64,000 nucleotides of DNA from the NCBI RefSeq assembly GCF_019100495.1, contig NZ_JAHRVA010000003.1:124001-188000 (forward strand). Reading direction: 5' to 3'. Within the stretch, counting starts at the first letter, position 1. Each line of letters opens with the position of its first letter. The position numbers and the translations under genes are program-made. The DNA is from Falsochrobactrum tianjinense. GTDB lineage: Bacteria; Pseudomonadota; Alphaproteobacteria; Rhizobiales; Rhizobiaceae. Below the pieces are notes generated by a model. It saw only the letters and a list, made by a program, of their open reading frames with translations. It searched no databases and was not told the origin of the DNA. Below, piece by piece: positions 1 through 7,783 of this stretch.

Positions 1-2
1 CC

Positions 3-113
3 GCATGGAGCCTCGCAGTGATGGTCTGCCTGCATGCGGCAGCCGCACTCAAGCATCACTTCGTCGATCGCGATGGAGTCTTTATTCGAATGCTGGGTAT
101 AGCCAGCAAGTAA
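3..113 (+). CDS. Cytochrome b561 family protein, C-terminal end (partial)
   Basis: Only the last 36 codons are in the window; the gene begins to the left. The frame open from base 3 ends at TAA 111-113 and contains LHAAAALKHHF followed by VDRDGVFIRMLG. This pattern fits the last helix and short tail of bacterial cytochrome b561, where a histidine in the H-x-A-x-x-HH stretch is a heme ligand. Members are inner-membrane b-type cytochromes that exchange electrons with quinones. The gap to yceI is 15 bases, and b561-yceI pairs are common, which supports both calls and suggests one transcript. The short length leaves some doubt about the exact family. Confidence 0.6.
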   Translation, partial: AWSLAVMVCLHAAAALKHHFVDRDGVFIRMLGIASK

Positions 114-128
114 TCAAGGAGAATTTCT

Positions 129-695
129 ATGAAGCGTTTAGTTCTGGCCGCTCTCGCTGGCCTTGCCCTTTCGACGTCCGCACTTGCTGCCGACACCTAT
201 GTGATTGACACCGAAGGAGCACACGCCTCAATCAACTTCACGGCCCCGCATCTGGGTTTCTCTTATATCGTTGGCCGCTTCAACACGTTCGAAGGCCAGT
301 TTATCATTGACGAAGCCAACCCGGCTAATTCCTCGATTGAAGTGAAGGTCAACACGAAGTCGATCGATACCAACATGGCTGCGCGCGACAATCACCTGCG
401 TGCTGGCGATTTCCTCAATGCAGACAAATTCCCGGAAGCTACCTTCAAAAGCACGTCCATTACGGTAAATGGCGATAAGGAGGCCACTGTTGCGGGCGAT
501 TTCACGATCCGCGGCGTTACCTTCCCCGTTAAAATCGATGCGGAGATGGTTGGCAGCGGTACCGACCCATGGGGCAAGGAGCGGATGGGTTTCCAAGGCG
601 AGACCTCCATCAAGCTCAGCGATTTTGGCGTAACAGGTGACTTCGCTGACCTTGAAGTGAATCTTGACCTGCATGTTGAAGGTGTGAAGCAGTAA
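129..695 (+). CDS. yceI: YceI family periplasmic protein
   Basis: The protein has 188 residues. It starts with a clear Sec signal peptide (MKRLVLAALAGLALSTSALA, cleavage before AD), so the mature form is periplasmic. The rest is the YceI domain: the early DTEGAHASINFTAPHLGFS segment, a central NHLRAGDFLNADKFPEATF stretch and the late GDFTIRGVTFPVKI segment are characteristic. YceI proteins are lipocalin-like beta barrels that bind long isoprenoid lipids; their role is often linked to stress or respiration. The start is supported by AAGGAG at 116-121, eight bases before ATG. It follows the cytochrome b561 end closely and is probably co-transcribed. A hairpin follows at 703-730. Length is normal for the family. 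Confidence 0.93.
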   Translation: MKRLVLAALAGLALSTSALAADTYVIDTEGAHASINFTAPHLGFSYIVGRFNTFEGQFIIDEANPANSSIEVKVNTKSIDTNMAARDNHLRAGDFLNADKFPEATFKSTSITVNGDKEATVAGDFTIRGVTFPVKIDAEMVGSGTDPWGKERMGFQGETSIKLSDFGVTGDFADLEVNLDLHVEGVKQ

Positions 696-702
696 CGAAT
701 AT

Positions 703-730
703 GAATGGGGGCTTGTAGAAGTCCCCATTC
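703..730 (+). terminator. Hairpin downstream of yceI
   Basis: GAATGGGGGCTT and AAGTCCCCATTC form a 12-base stem with one G-T pair around a four-base loop, eight bases after the yceI stop codon. There is no clear T tract after it, so intrinsic termination is plausible but not certain. Confidence 0.5.
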
Positions 731-993
731 AACTAATCCGTGATGGTCTTTCGAGGCTGCCTATGCCCGGTGATTTTTCGCGTCAATGCCGTCAATCATT
801 ACGAGCAATCCCGGGCCATCGAATGGGCGCTCGGAGGGGCTGGCTGGAAAGCCCACCAAAGATCATGTGCACAAAAGCATGATCCAATCTTGCTTCTTTT
901 GTATATCAAACAGCGCAGAACAAGAAGTGTGACTGCAGGGCCCTATAAAGGCATGGTGGCTAGCTAAGGTGTGTCGCGTGACGGGAAACGAGA
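731..993. other. Intergenic, no convincing gene
   Basis: This is the space between yceI and the convergent lrp-type gene. An open frame of 75 codons exists on the plus strand but has no ribosome binding site and no recognisable content. A small inverted repeat, GATCATG...CATGATC, lies near 870-895 and resembles short hairpins common between genes in this order. I see nothing else. Confidence 0.4.
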
Positions 994-1410
994 TCAGGCG
1001 GGGCCCAGAAAGATGTGAGTTTCGGATTTGGCTATGCCTTCCATGGCTCGGATGCCGGTAACAAGCCGGTGAAACTCGTTCATGTCCGAGACTTCGATTT
1101 CCGCGATCAGATCCCATGTACCATTGGTTGTGTTTACGGCCGAGAAGCCCGGATTTTTTCGCAGCGTGGCGATCACGCTTTTTATATTACGGCCTGTCAG
1201 TTCAATCATCATGATGCCGCGAATCATTTCCGAGGTGCCGTGGTCTTTCAAACGGACGGTAAAGCCCGCGATCACGCCGGACGCGATGAGGCGCTCCATG
1301 CGGTTTTGCACCGTGCCGCGTGCGACGCCCAGTATGCTGGCCAGTGTGGGAACGGATGCACGCGCATTGACGCGCAGTTCGGAAATAAGGCGCTGGTCCA
1401 GGTCGTCCAT
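994..1410 (-). CDS. Lrp/AsnC family transcriptional regulator
   Basis: The protein has 138 residues, slightly short of the usual 150 or so. Residues 1-50 form the AsnC-type winged helix: LDQRLISELRVNARAS, then the helix-turn-helix around LASILGVARGTVQNRMERL. The remainder is the RAM effector-binding domain with the pattern GRNIKSVIATLRKNPGFSAV and GTWDLIAEIEV. Lrp-type proteins are octameric feast/famine regulators that sense amino acids. It is divergent from the amino-acid ABC operon that starts at 1762, so it probably controls that operon and itself from the shared 350-base region. The start ATG at 1408-1410 gives the standard MDDLDQRLI opening. Confidence 0.92.
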   Translation of the reverse strand: MDDLDQRLISELRVNARASVPTLASILGVARGTVQNRMERLIASGVIAGFTVRLKDHGTSEMIRGIMMIELTGRNIKSVIATLRKNPGFSAVNTTNGTWDLIAEIEVSDMNEFHRLVTGIRAMEGIAKSETHIFLGPA

Positions 1411-1761
1411 CGATATTCCTTTGACGATTTAACCAAATGGACCGCGTTTATTGCAGATAATTGTGCTTTTTTATACAGAAATGGCGTTTTCGTTAATCTT
1501 TTTCTTCGTTAGCGTGCCTGAAAACAAACAAGCCGGATAAGCGACAATGATACCGGCAGGGGAATTTTGGAGGTGATCGATGCAAGTTCTGGCTCGTCTG
1601 GTCGTTGGTGGCCAAGGTGTTCCGTTCGGTCTTTTCAAATCGGCCCCGAGCCGTATCGATTTTCCCCAGCGGAGAGGTTGATCCAAAAATGAACCGCGCA
1701 TAGCGGTACATCAAACGGGCAATGCCTGAGATTGCATTATGATCACCAAGGAGAGAACGAA
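1411..1761. promoter_or_regulatory. Divergent regulatory region between the lrp-type gene and the ABC operon
   Basis: About 350 bases separate the two divergent starts. This is long for the window and is where an Lrp-family regulator would be expected to bind. It also holds a short open frame with a very strong Shine-Dalgarno sequence (1580-1681, listed separately). I cannot place a specific operator by eye. Confidence 0.45.
1580..1681 (+). CDS. Possible 33-codon leader peptide upstream of the ABC operon
   Basis: ATG at 1580 is preceded by GGAGGTGATC (1569-1578), a near-complete match to the anti-Shine-Dalgarno end of 16S rRNA at the right spacing. The frame encodes a 33-residue basic peptide starting MQVLARLVVGGQGVPFG and ends at TGA 1679-1681, 80 bases before the binding-protein gene. 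I see no run of one amino acid that would mark a classical attenuator, and no homology is apparent. It could be a regulatory leader, a small protein, or a chance ORF; the strong ribosome site is the main argument. Confidence 0.3.
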   Translation: MQVLARLVVGGQGVPFGLFKSAPSRIDFPQRRG

Positions 1762-2538
1762 ATGAAAGCCTTTTTGTCTTCGCTGATTGCTGCTGGCGTC
1801 AGCACATTGTTGATGCTCGCACCGGCCAATGCCGACGATCTGGACACGGTAAAGCAGAATGGGGAACTGCGTATCGGCATGAGCGGTGTGTTCCCGCCCT
1901 TCAGCTTTGTTGATAGTGAAAACAAGGTCGTAGGCTTCGATGTCGATATCGGATCGGAGCTTGCCAAGCGCCTCGGCGTCAAGCCGGTCATCGCCACCAC
2001 TGCGTTTGACGGCATCATTGCCGGGCTGCGCGCCGGCAAATTTGATGTCGTCGTTGGCTCCATGAGCATCACGCCGGAACGCGAAAAGGCCGTGGATTTC
2101 GCCGGGCCGTATTATCGCGGCGGGCGCGGTATTTTCGTGTCGGAAACCTCGTCGATCCAGTCTATGGATGAACTTCAGAAGGGCAAGACAGTCGCGGTCA
2201 CTCTGGGCGAAACCAGCGATAAATGGGCTCGCGAGCAGGGCGGTTGGAATGTGCGCACCTATAAGGGCATTCCGGAACTGCTGCTGGAGCTGCGTTCGGG
2301 CCGCGTCGATGCCATCGTTTCAGACGACATTCCGATCCTGATCGCGATCAAGAACAGCGGCGAAAAGGTCCGCCAGCTCGATACGCCCGAACTTCAAGGT
2401 ACCGACAATATCGGCATTGCGCTGCGCAAGGACAATCCGGAATTGAAGGACGCTATCAACAAGGCTCTCGACGATATGAAAGCCGATGGCACCTATGAGC
2501 AGATCTCGATGAAGTGGATCGGCCGCGATATTCGCTAA
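1762..2538 (+). CDS. Polar amino-acid ABC transporter substrate-binding protein
   Basis: The protein has 258 residues. It opens with a Sec signal peptide (MKAFLSSLIAAGVSTLLMLA, cleavage after PANA) and then the family 3 extracellular solute-binding domain: LRIGMSGVFPPFSFVD, GFDVDIGSELAKRLG, FDGIIAGLRAGKFDVVVGSM and ITPEREKAVDF are signature segments. It should bind an amino acid in the periplasm and deliver it to the two permeases that follow. The in-frame GTG/ATG further upstream (1732) is less likely than ATG 1762, which has AAGGAG at 1748-1753. Substrate cannot be told from sequence; the linked M20 peptidase suggests arginine, an acyl-amino acid or a small peptide. Confidence 0.93.
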   Translation: MKAFLSSLIAAGVSTLLMLAPANADDLDTVKQNGELRIGMSGVFPPFSFVDSENKVVGFDVDIGSELAKRLGVKPVIATTAFDGIIAGLRAGKFDVVVGSMSITPEREKAVDFAGPYYRGGRGIFVSETSSIQSMDELQKGKTVAVTLGETSDKWAREQGGWNVRTYKGIPELLLELRSGRVDAIVSDDIPILIAIKNSGEKVRQLDTPELQGTDNIGIALRKDNPELKDAINKALDDMKADGTYEQISMKWIGRDIR

Positions 2539-2594
2539 TCCGGCTTGCAATTGGTCGGGGCGATTGATTTTGCGCCCCGACGCCTTTCCCATCC

Positions 2595-2700
2595 AGAGCG
2601 GTTTCGTTTAAAGGGAATCATCGGAACCGCTCTAAATCTTTGTTTTGACGCATTATCCGGATGCAAAACCACTACACACTTTTGCTGGAAATGCACTAGA
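2595..2700. repeat. Intergenic hairpin repeat of a rhizobial/Brucella style
   Basis: AGAGCGGTT (2595-2603) and AACCGCTCT (2625-2633) form a perfect 9-base stem. The flanking segment contains TTTGTTTTGACGCATTATCC and CACACTTTTGCTGGAAATGC. From memory, this combination recurs between genes in Brucella, Ochrobactrum and relatives as a short dispersed repeat; I could not search for it. It sits inside the ABC operon between the binding protein and first permease, where it could lower downstream expression or stabilise the binding-protein mRNA. Confidence 0.5.
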
Positions 2701-2716
2701 CAGGAACGGAGAAGAG

Positions 2717-3364
2717 ATGGATTTCTCTTTGATGGTGGACGTGCTTCCCTATTTTTTGGAAGCTGCATGGGTCACGGTGGAAATATCTGCTCTGGCGATT
2801 GCGCTTGGCCTGATAATGGGTGCGCTTGCAACGGCTGCCAAACTGTCGCGCTTTTCAGTGCTGCGTTACATCGGTTCGGCTTATGTTAGCGTCTTTCGCG
2901 GTACGCCCTGCCTTTTGCAGCTCTTCGTGATTTACTTTGGCGGACCGCAGATCGGCATCAATCTTGAACCTTTCGCGGCGGGTGCGATCGGTCTTGGTTT
3001 GAATATCGGCGCTTATTACGCCGAAGCGATGCGCGGAGCCATTCTGACCGTTGATACAGGGCAGAACGAAGCCGCCCGCTCGATAGGTTTCAGCAGCGGC
3101 CAGTCCATGCGATTCGTGGTTCTGCCGCAAGCCGCACGTCTGATGATCCGCTCGCTCGGTGTGAACACGGTGATGCTGGTCAAGGGATCGTCGCTCGTAT
3201 CGGCGATTTCCGTGATCGAACTCACCTATACGGCACAGCGCTTTATCGGCTCGACTTACAAGCCATTTGAAATTTTCGGTATCGCAGCTGCGATTTACAT
3301 GGTCGTGATTTATGTGATTTCACGGTTTGTCGATCTCCTCGAAGCTCGCTATGCGTTGAAATAG
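2717..3364 (+). CDS. Amino-acid ABC transporter permease (first of pair)
   Basis: The protein has 215 residues and belongs to the HisM/GlnP-type polar amino-acid permeases. It shows several membrane helices and the EAA loop that docks with the ATPase, seen as GQNEAARSIGFSSGQSMRFV followed by VLPQAARLM. The motif FRGTPCLLQLFVIYFG is also typical of the family. Start ATG 2717 follows GGAGAAGAG; the upstream in-frame extension would translate the intergenic repeat and is rejected. It pairs with the permease at 3374 to form the channel of the importer. Confidence 0.93.
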   Translation: MDFSLMVDVLPYFLEAAWVTVEISALAIALGLIMGALATAAKLSRFSVLRYIGSAYVSVFRGTPCLLQLFVIYFGGPQIGINLEPFAAGAIGLGLNIGAYYAEAMRGAILTVDTGQNEAARSIGFSSGQSMRFVVLPQAARLMIRSLGVNTVMLVKGSSLVSAISVIELTYTAQRFIGSTYKPFEIFGIAAAIYMVVIYVISRFVDLLEARYALK

Positions 3365-3373
3365 GTGGACGTC

Positions 3374-4030
3374 ATGCAACTCGATTTCTCGATCGTTCCT
3401 CCCTATGCAGAGCTTCTAATGACTGGCGTCTGGTGGACGCTCGTCATCGCGGTCCTTGCATCTGTGGTGAGCTTTTTTGGCGGCATCGCCTTTGCGCTGC
3501 TGGTTCTCTATGGCCCCCGACTGATCCAGTATCCACTGCGCTTCTTCATCTGGCTGTTCATGGGCACGCCGCTGCTGCTGCAACTCTTCCTGCTCTATTA
3601 CGGCCTGTCGCAGATCGGCATCAACATCCCGGCCGTATGGACGGGTGTGATCGGGTTAGGACTGCATTTCGCGGTTTATAATTCCGATATCTTTCGCACG
3701 GCCATTCTGACCGTCGATCCGGGGCAGAATGAGGGAGCCCGTTCGCTGGGCTTCGGCCATGGCCAGACGCTGCGCTACATCATCGTGCCGCAGGCAGTGC
3801 GAAACGCCATGCCCCAGGTCGGCAACAATCTCATTGCGCTTCTGAAAGATACGGCGATCGTTTCGGTTATTGGCATAACCGAACTCGTCCACGCCTCGCA
3901 GCAAGCGATCAGCGAAACCTACAGCCCGTTTGAATTCTACATCACAGCGGCAGTGATCTTCTATCTGCTCAATCTTATCCTGGAAGCAGGACTGCGCCGG
4001 ATGGAAAAGAAAGTTGAGGCCTATCGATGA
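3374..4030 (+). CDS. Amino-acid ABC transporter permease (second of pair)
   Basis: The protein has 218 residues and is homologous to its upstream neighbour. Family marks are [20 protein letters not shown] and the EAA loop [20 protein letters not shown] followed by [14 protein letters not shown] 3374 is chosen over GTG 3365 because ATAGGTGG just upstream serves as ribosome site and the family usually begins close to this point. Its last codons overlap the ATPase start (ATGA at 4027-4030), which implies translational coupling. Confidence 0.92.
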   Translation: MQLDFSIVPPYAELLMTGVWWTLVIAVLASVVSFFGGIAFALLVLYGPRLIQYPLRFFIWLFMGTPLLLQLFLLYYGLSQIGINIPAVWTGVIGLGLHFAVYNSDIFRTAILTVDPGQNEGARSLGFGHGQTLRYIIVPQAVRNAMPQVGNNLIALLKDTAIVSVIGITELVHASQQAISETYSPFEFYITAAVIFYLLNLILEAGLRRMEKKVEAYR

Positions 4031-4791
4031 GCGACAACAAACCCATGGTCGAAGTGTGCGATGTCCATAAGGCATACGGCGCGCTCGAAGTCCTCAAAGG
4101 CATCGATCTCTCCGTAAAACGCGGCCAGATCATCGCCATTATCGGGCCGAGCGGCTCCGGCAAGAGCACCTTGCTACGCTCGATCAATCATCTTGAGACG
4201 GTGAATTCGGGCCGCATCCTGCTTGACGGCATACAGGTTAATCAGCCTTTGACCGGTCGCGCATTTGAAAAGCACATCAATGGCGTTCGCCAGCAGATGG
4301 GCATGGTGTTTCAGCATTTTAACCTGTTTCCCCATCTCACTGTGATGGAAAACATTACGCTCGGGCCGGTCAAGCTGAAAGGAAAATCCCGGCGCGAAGC
4401 GGAAGAACTGGCCAATTCACTGCTTGAAAAGGTTGGGCTCTCCGACAAGGCGGCCATGTATCCGTCGCGGCTTTCAGGTGGACAGAAGCAGCGCGTGGCG
4501 ATTGCGCGCGCGCTCGCCATGCAGCCAAAAGTCATGCTCTTCGATGAAGCGACATCGGCGCTCGATCCTGAACTTGTCGAAGAAGTAAACCAGGTTATGA
4601 AGCAACTCGCGCAGGAGCACATGACAATGCTGATCGTTACGCATGAAATGGGCTTTGCCGCCGAAGTGGCCGACAAGGTGCTGTTCATGGACAAGGGAGT
4701 TGTGGTCGAGGAAGGCCCCCCGGAGTTCATCTTCACCAATCCGCAGAACGAGAGAACGAGGACGTTCCTGCGCAAGCATTTGAGCCAGTAG
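4027..4791 (+). CDS. Amino-acid ABC transporter ATP-binding protein
   Basis: The protein has 254 residues and is GlnQ/HisP-like. Walker A is [18 protein letters not shown] at about residue 38, the Q-loop is [17 protein letters not shown], the ABC signature is [16 protein letters not shown] and Walker B is [16 protein letters not shown]. The H-loop VTHEMGFA follows. It energises the two upstream permeases. It overlaps the preceding gene by four bases. Confidence 0.95.
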   Translation: MSDNKPMVEVCDVHKAYGALEVLKGIDLSVKRGQIIAIIGPSGSGKSTLLRSINHLETVNSGRILLDGIQVNQPLTGRAFEKHINGVRQQMGMVFQHFNLFPHLTVMENITLGPVKLKGKSRREAEELANSLLEKVGLSDKAAMYPSRLSGGQKQRVAIARALAMQPKVMLFDEATSALDPELVEEVNQVMKQLAQEHMTMLIVTHEMGFAAEVADKVLFMDKGVVVEEGPPEFIFTNPQNERTRTFLRKHLSQ

Positions 4792-4875
4792 ACCGGAAAA
4801 GCAAAAAATATTCAACGCCTTGGACTTGCGCTTTACAAAAGCGCGGGAACGGGGAGCGATTATCGAGGAAATGTC

Positions 4876-6531
4876 ATGACATCCACCAAGCAATGGAACC
4901 CGGATGAGCGGGTGCGCGAACTTTCCTATCGGATGGTCCGCTGGCCGAGCGAGACGGGAACGGCGGATGAAGCCGCCTTCGCGCCAAAGCTGGCGGAGCT
5001 TCTGCGCGAGCTTCCCTATTTCAAGGCCAATCCCGGCGATATTGCCGTCATCGACAGCCATGGTTCTCCTGTCACCAAGAACATCGTCGCCGTCGTGCGC
5101 GGGACGGGGCGGCGCACGCTCGCATTGGCGGGCCATTATGACGTGGTGGAAACCTCCAATTACCGTGATCTCAAGTATCTGGCTTTCGAGCCGGATGCGT
5201 TGCTGGAAGCCTTGCTGGCCGATCTGACCAGCCGCCCACTGGCCGCCCATGAGGAAAAAGCGCTGGCTGATTTTCAGAGCGGCGATTATCTGCCAGGGCG
5301 CGGCATGCTTGACATGAAAAGCGGCGTTGCGGCGGGTATTGCCACGTTGGAACACTTTGCGGAACAGGCCGACCGCGAGGGCAATCTGGTCCTGTTTGTA
5401 ACACCGGATGAAGAGCGCGGATCGCGCGGTATGCGCAGTCTGCGCGATGCGCTGCCGGAGCTGATGGAAAAATGGGGCCTCGATATTATCGCGGGCATCA
5501 ATCTCGATGCGACAAGCGATCAGGGCGACGGCTCCGAAGGCCGAGCCATCTATCGCGGCACTATCGGCAAGCAATTGCCGTTTGCTTTCATCGTCGGGCA
5601 ATCCTCCCATGCTAGCTACCCATTCGAGGGTATCAGTGCGCACAGGATCGCAGCCGAGATCATGCGCGCAGTGGAAGCCAATATGATCCTTTGCGATAGG
5701 GGAGAGGGCAATGTGTCGCCACCGCCGATCTGCCTTGAAGCGCGTGATTTCCGTGGCGGTTACGAAGTGACGACGCCGGAACGCACATGGGTTGCCTTCA
5801 ACTGGCTCACCCATTCGTTATCGCCCGAAGCCCTGTTTACAAGATTCGGGGAAATCGTTGGTGAGGCGCTTGAAGAGGCGATTGCACAATTCAACGCGAA
5901 TGCGCAGAGCTATGCGCAGCTTACAGGCGAAAAACATTCAAGCGGCCATAAAGGCCGCGTCATGACGGTTGCGCAATTGCGCGAAACCGTGCATCGCATT
6001 GGCGGGGAAGAAGCATTGCAACGCATTGAGGCGCTGGAAGCGGAGCTTTCAAAGAGCGATAATCCCCTGCTTATCAGCCGCGAACTGGTCGATCATATGG
6101 TGGCCGAAGCGCGTGTTACCGGGCCGCTGGTAATCGTGGGATTTGGCAGTCTCGTCTATCCGCATGTCAATATGGGCAATGAAACGGCGCTTGAGCGTGG
6201 TTTCTCGACAGCCCTTGAAGATGCGCGCAAAGATATCGAAAGACGACTGGATACGACGATCAAATATCGCGAAATTTTTGCAGGCATATCTGACATGAGT
6301 TTCTTCGGCCATGTGCCTGATGCCAAGGATAGTGAGATTATTGCCGACAATACCCCGGCGGCACAATTTATCGATAAGGCAAATTCGAAGGCGCTTTCCT
6401 ACCCGGTGGTCAATATCGGCCCATGGGGGCGCGAGTATCATCAGAGGCTGGAGCGCGTTTACACGCCCTATGCGTTCGGCGTGCTGCCGCAGTTTCTTGA
6501 TGAAATTGCCAAACGCCTGCTGCGCAAGTAA
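4876..6531 (+). CDS. M20 family metallopeptidase, RocB-like
   Basis: The protein has 551 residues, longer than the usual 400 of M20 enzymes but normal for the RocB-type branch linked to arginine utilisation. Metal-site motifs are visible: LAGHYDVVETSNY near residue 75, GRGMLDMKSGVAAG near 140 and TPDEERGSRGMR near 178. A C-terminal GISDMSFFGHV and VVNIGPWGREYHQ segment is shared by RocB-like proteins. No signal peptide is present, so it is cytoplasmic. It lies 84 bases behind the ABC ATPase and probably hydrolyses an amide or peptide bond in the imported compound. The reaction of RocB itself is not well defined, so the substrate remains open. Confidence 0.85.
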   Translation: MTSTKQWNPDERVRELSYRMVRWPSETGTADEAAFAPKLAELLRELPYFKANPGDIAVIDSHGSPVTKNIVAVVRGTGRRTLALAGHYDVVETSNYRDLKYLAFEPDALLEALLADLTSRPLAAHEEKALADFQSGDYLPGRGMLDMKSGVAAGIATLEHFAEQADREGNLVLFVTPDEERGSRGMRSLRDALPELMEKWGLDIIAGINLDATSDQGDGSEGRAIYRGTIGKQLPFAFIVGQSSHASYPFEGISAHRIAAEIMRAVEANMILCDRGEGNVSPPPICLEARDFRGGYEVTTPERTWVAFNWLTHSLSPEALFTRFGEIVGEALEEAIAQFNANAQSYAQLTGEKHSSGHKGRVMTVAQLRETVHRIGGEEALQRIEALEAELSKSDNPLLISRELVDHMVAEARVTGPLVIVGFGSLVYPHVNMGNETALERGFSTALEDARKDIERRLDTTIKYREIFAGISDMSFFGHVPDAKDSEIIADNTPAAQFIDKANSKALSYPVVNIGPWGREYHQRLERVYTPYAFGVLPQFLDEIAKRLLRK

Positions 6532-6553
6532 ATAGGAAACAGAGCCGCTATTG

Positions 6554-7735
6554 TCAGGCGACCTTGAGTGTCTCTACGGCAAGCCCGGTATCCGTCATCT
6601 TGTTATCAACGCCGTTCTCATCGAGAAACTGCTTCATCTGGGCATAGGTCTCGAACCATGCCCGGTTATATTTATCGAAGAGCGACTGGTCCCAATAATC
6701 CTCCAGATGAAAAGGCTTGTCGCTGAATACGTCATAGCTGGGGATCTTGTATGTCTCGGCAAATTCCGCTGTGCGGCTGTCATAGGTGAAGTAGATCGAG
6801 GGTACTCCATTGGCGAGGGCCATGAGATTCCCATGCAACCGATAACCGAGCACAAGTTGCTGTTTGCGTACGAGATCCTCATAATCGGCAACCACATCGG
6901 AATAGAACATGCGATGCCGGTAGAGGTTTTCAATTTCGTTATCGAAATACCAATCGGCCGTCCAGCGATGCGCCTTCAGGGCTGCAATAGCTTCTTCTTT
7001 CTGCTCAGCGGTGCCAAGCGCCAGCTTTTTCTCGTCGATCTCGCCCTGCGCCATCAGCCTCACGTCAAAACGCTGCGCCATTGTCTTGATGAGGTCGCGA
7101 TGCAGGGTGAGATAGCGCTCGATATTCTGGGCATAGGCGGGTGAAACTTCCCGGCGCACTGTCACGCCGACCTGCCGTACATCTTCAAGCGGCGGTAGCT
7201 TGATCCGCAAATGCTGGTTATTGCGCCGGAATGCGGTGGGGCAACCGATGATGCGCACGTTGCGGATGCCGATATCGTTCAAAACCTGTGCTGTGTAGGC
7301 GCCGCGCACGCCGACCGATGTCGTTGAACCAGCGATCATCCGCAGGATCGCTTTTGTCTCTTCGGATAGCTCCAGTTCGCCTTGCACCGGCGCCTGTGCA
7401 CCAATGCCGAACGCGATGACAGGCAATTTCAACCTTTGCAGGACAGCAATCGTATCGCGCCAGTTCATATCCTTGTTGATGTAATTGGAACCGCGCAAGA
7501 TCACATAATCATAGTCCTCGCGCAGTTGGTCGATCTTTTCTGGCGAAGGGTTGGTGATCGGAAGTTCGGCTACCTTTTCGTAGTTCATGAGTTTCAGGGA
7601 AGACTCGAACACGAAAGCGTCGCCGATGTTGTGATAGTGGTTGATGCTGCCCTGCACGTCCGTGTGACGATACCAGCGGACATTGTCGTGATCGTATATT
7701 TCTCCGGCAGGGATCATGACGAGGGCGCGTGCCAT
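6554..7735 (-). CDS. Polysaccharide pyruvyl transferase family protein
   Basis: The protein has 393 residues. The family places ketal-pyruvate on sugars, though many members act in other sugar modifications. Visible marks are the N-terminal NIGDAFVFESSLKLM segment, DYVILRGSNYINKD, the central FGIGAQAP, and the C-terminal QQLVLGYRLHGNLMALANGV with its conserved RLHG histidine. It is the last gene of a seven-gene minus-strand glycan run. Start ATG is supported by AAGGAAG upstream. Two further members of the same superfamily lie at 27366-29765 but are much less similar to it than to each other. Confidence 0.85.
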   Translation of the reverse strand: MARALVMIPAGEIYDHDNVRWYRHTDVQGSINHYHNIGDAFVFESSLKLMNYEKVAELPITNPSPEKIDQLREDYDYVILRGSNYINKDMNWRDTIAVLQRLKLPVIAFGIGAQAPVQGELELSEETKAILRMIAGSTTSVGVRGAYTAQVLNDIGIRNVRIIGCPTAFRRNNQHLRIKLPPLEDVRQVGVTVRREVSPAYAQNIERYLTLHRDLIKTMAQRFDVRLMAQGEIDEKKLALGTAEQKEEAIAALKAHRWTADWYFDNEIENLYRHRMFYSDVVADYEDLVRKQQLVLGYRLHGNLMALANGVPSIYFTYDSRTAEFAETYKIPSYDVFSDKPFHLEDYWDQSLFDKYNRAWFETYAQMKQFLDENGVDNKMTDTGLAVETLKVA

Positions 7736-7783
7736 ACGGTCTTCCTTCTTGTTATATCACAAACGAGCCAGGCTTCAGCTTGC

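Noticed and set aside
228-728. Minus-strand open frame of 166 codons over yceI
   Set aside because: It is antisense to yceI, which has a signal peptide, ribosome site and full family motifs.
740-967. Plus-strand frame of 75 codons after yceI
   Set aside because: There is no ribosome site, composition is not protein-like and it ends against the convergent regulator gene.
1015-1512. Plus-strand frame of 165 codons over the lrp-type gene
   Set aside because: It is antisense to a well supported Lrp/AsnC gene and has a Cys/His/Phe-rich, non-family product.
4474-5814. Long open frame on the minus strand (446 codons)
   Set aside because: It lies opposite the ABC ATPase and M20 peptidase, which have clear motifs. 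Its product is rich in His, Arg and Cys with no family pattern, as expected for the complement of a GC-rich gene.
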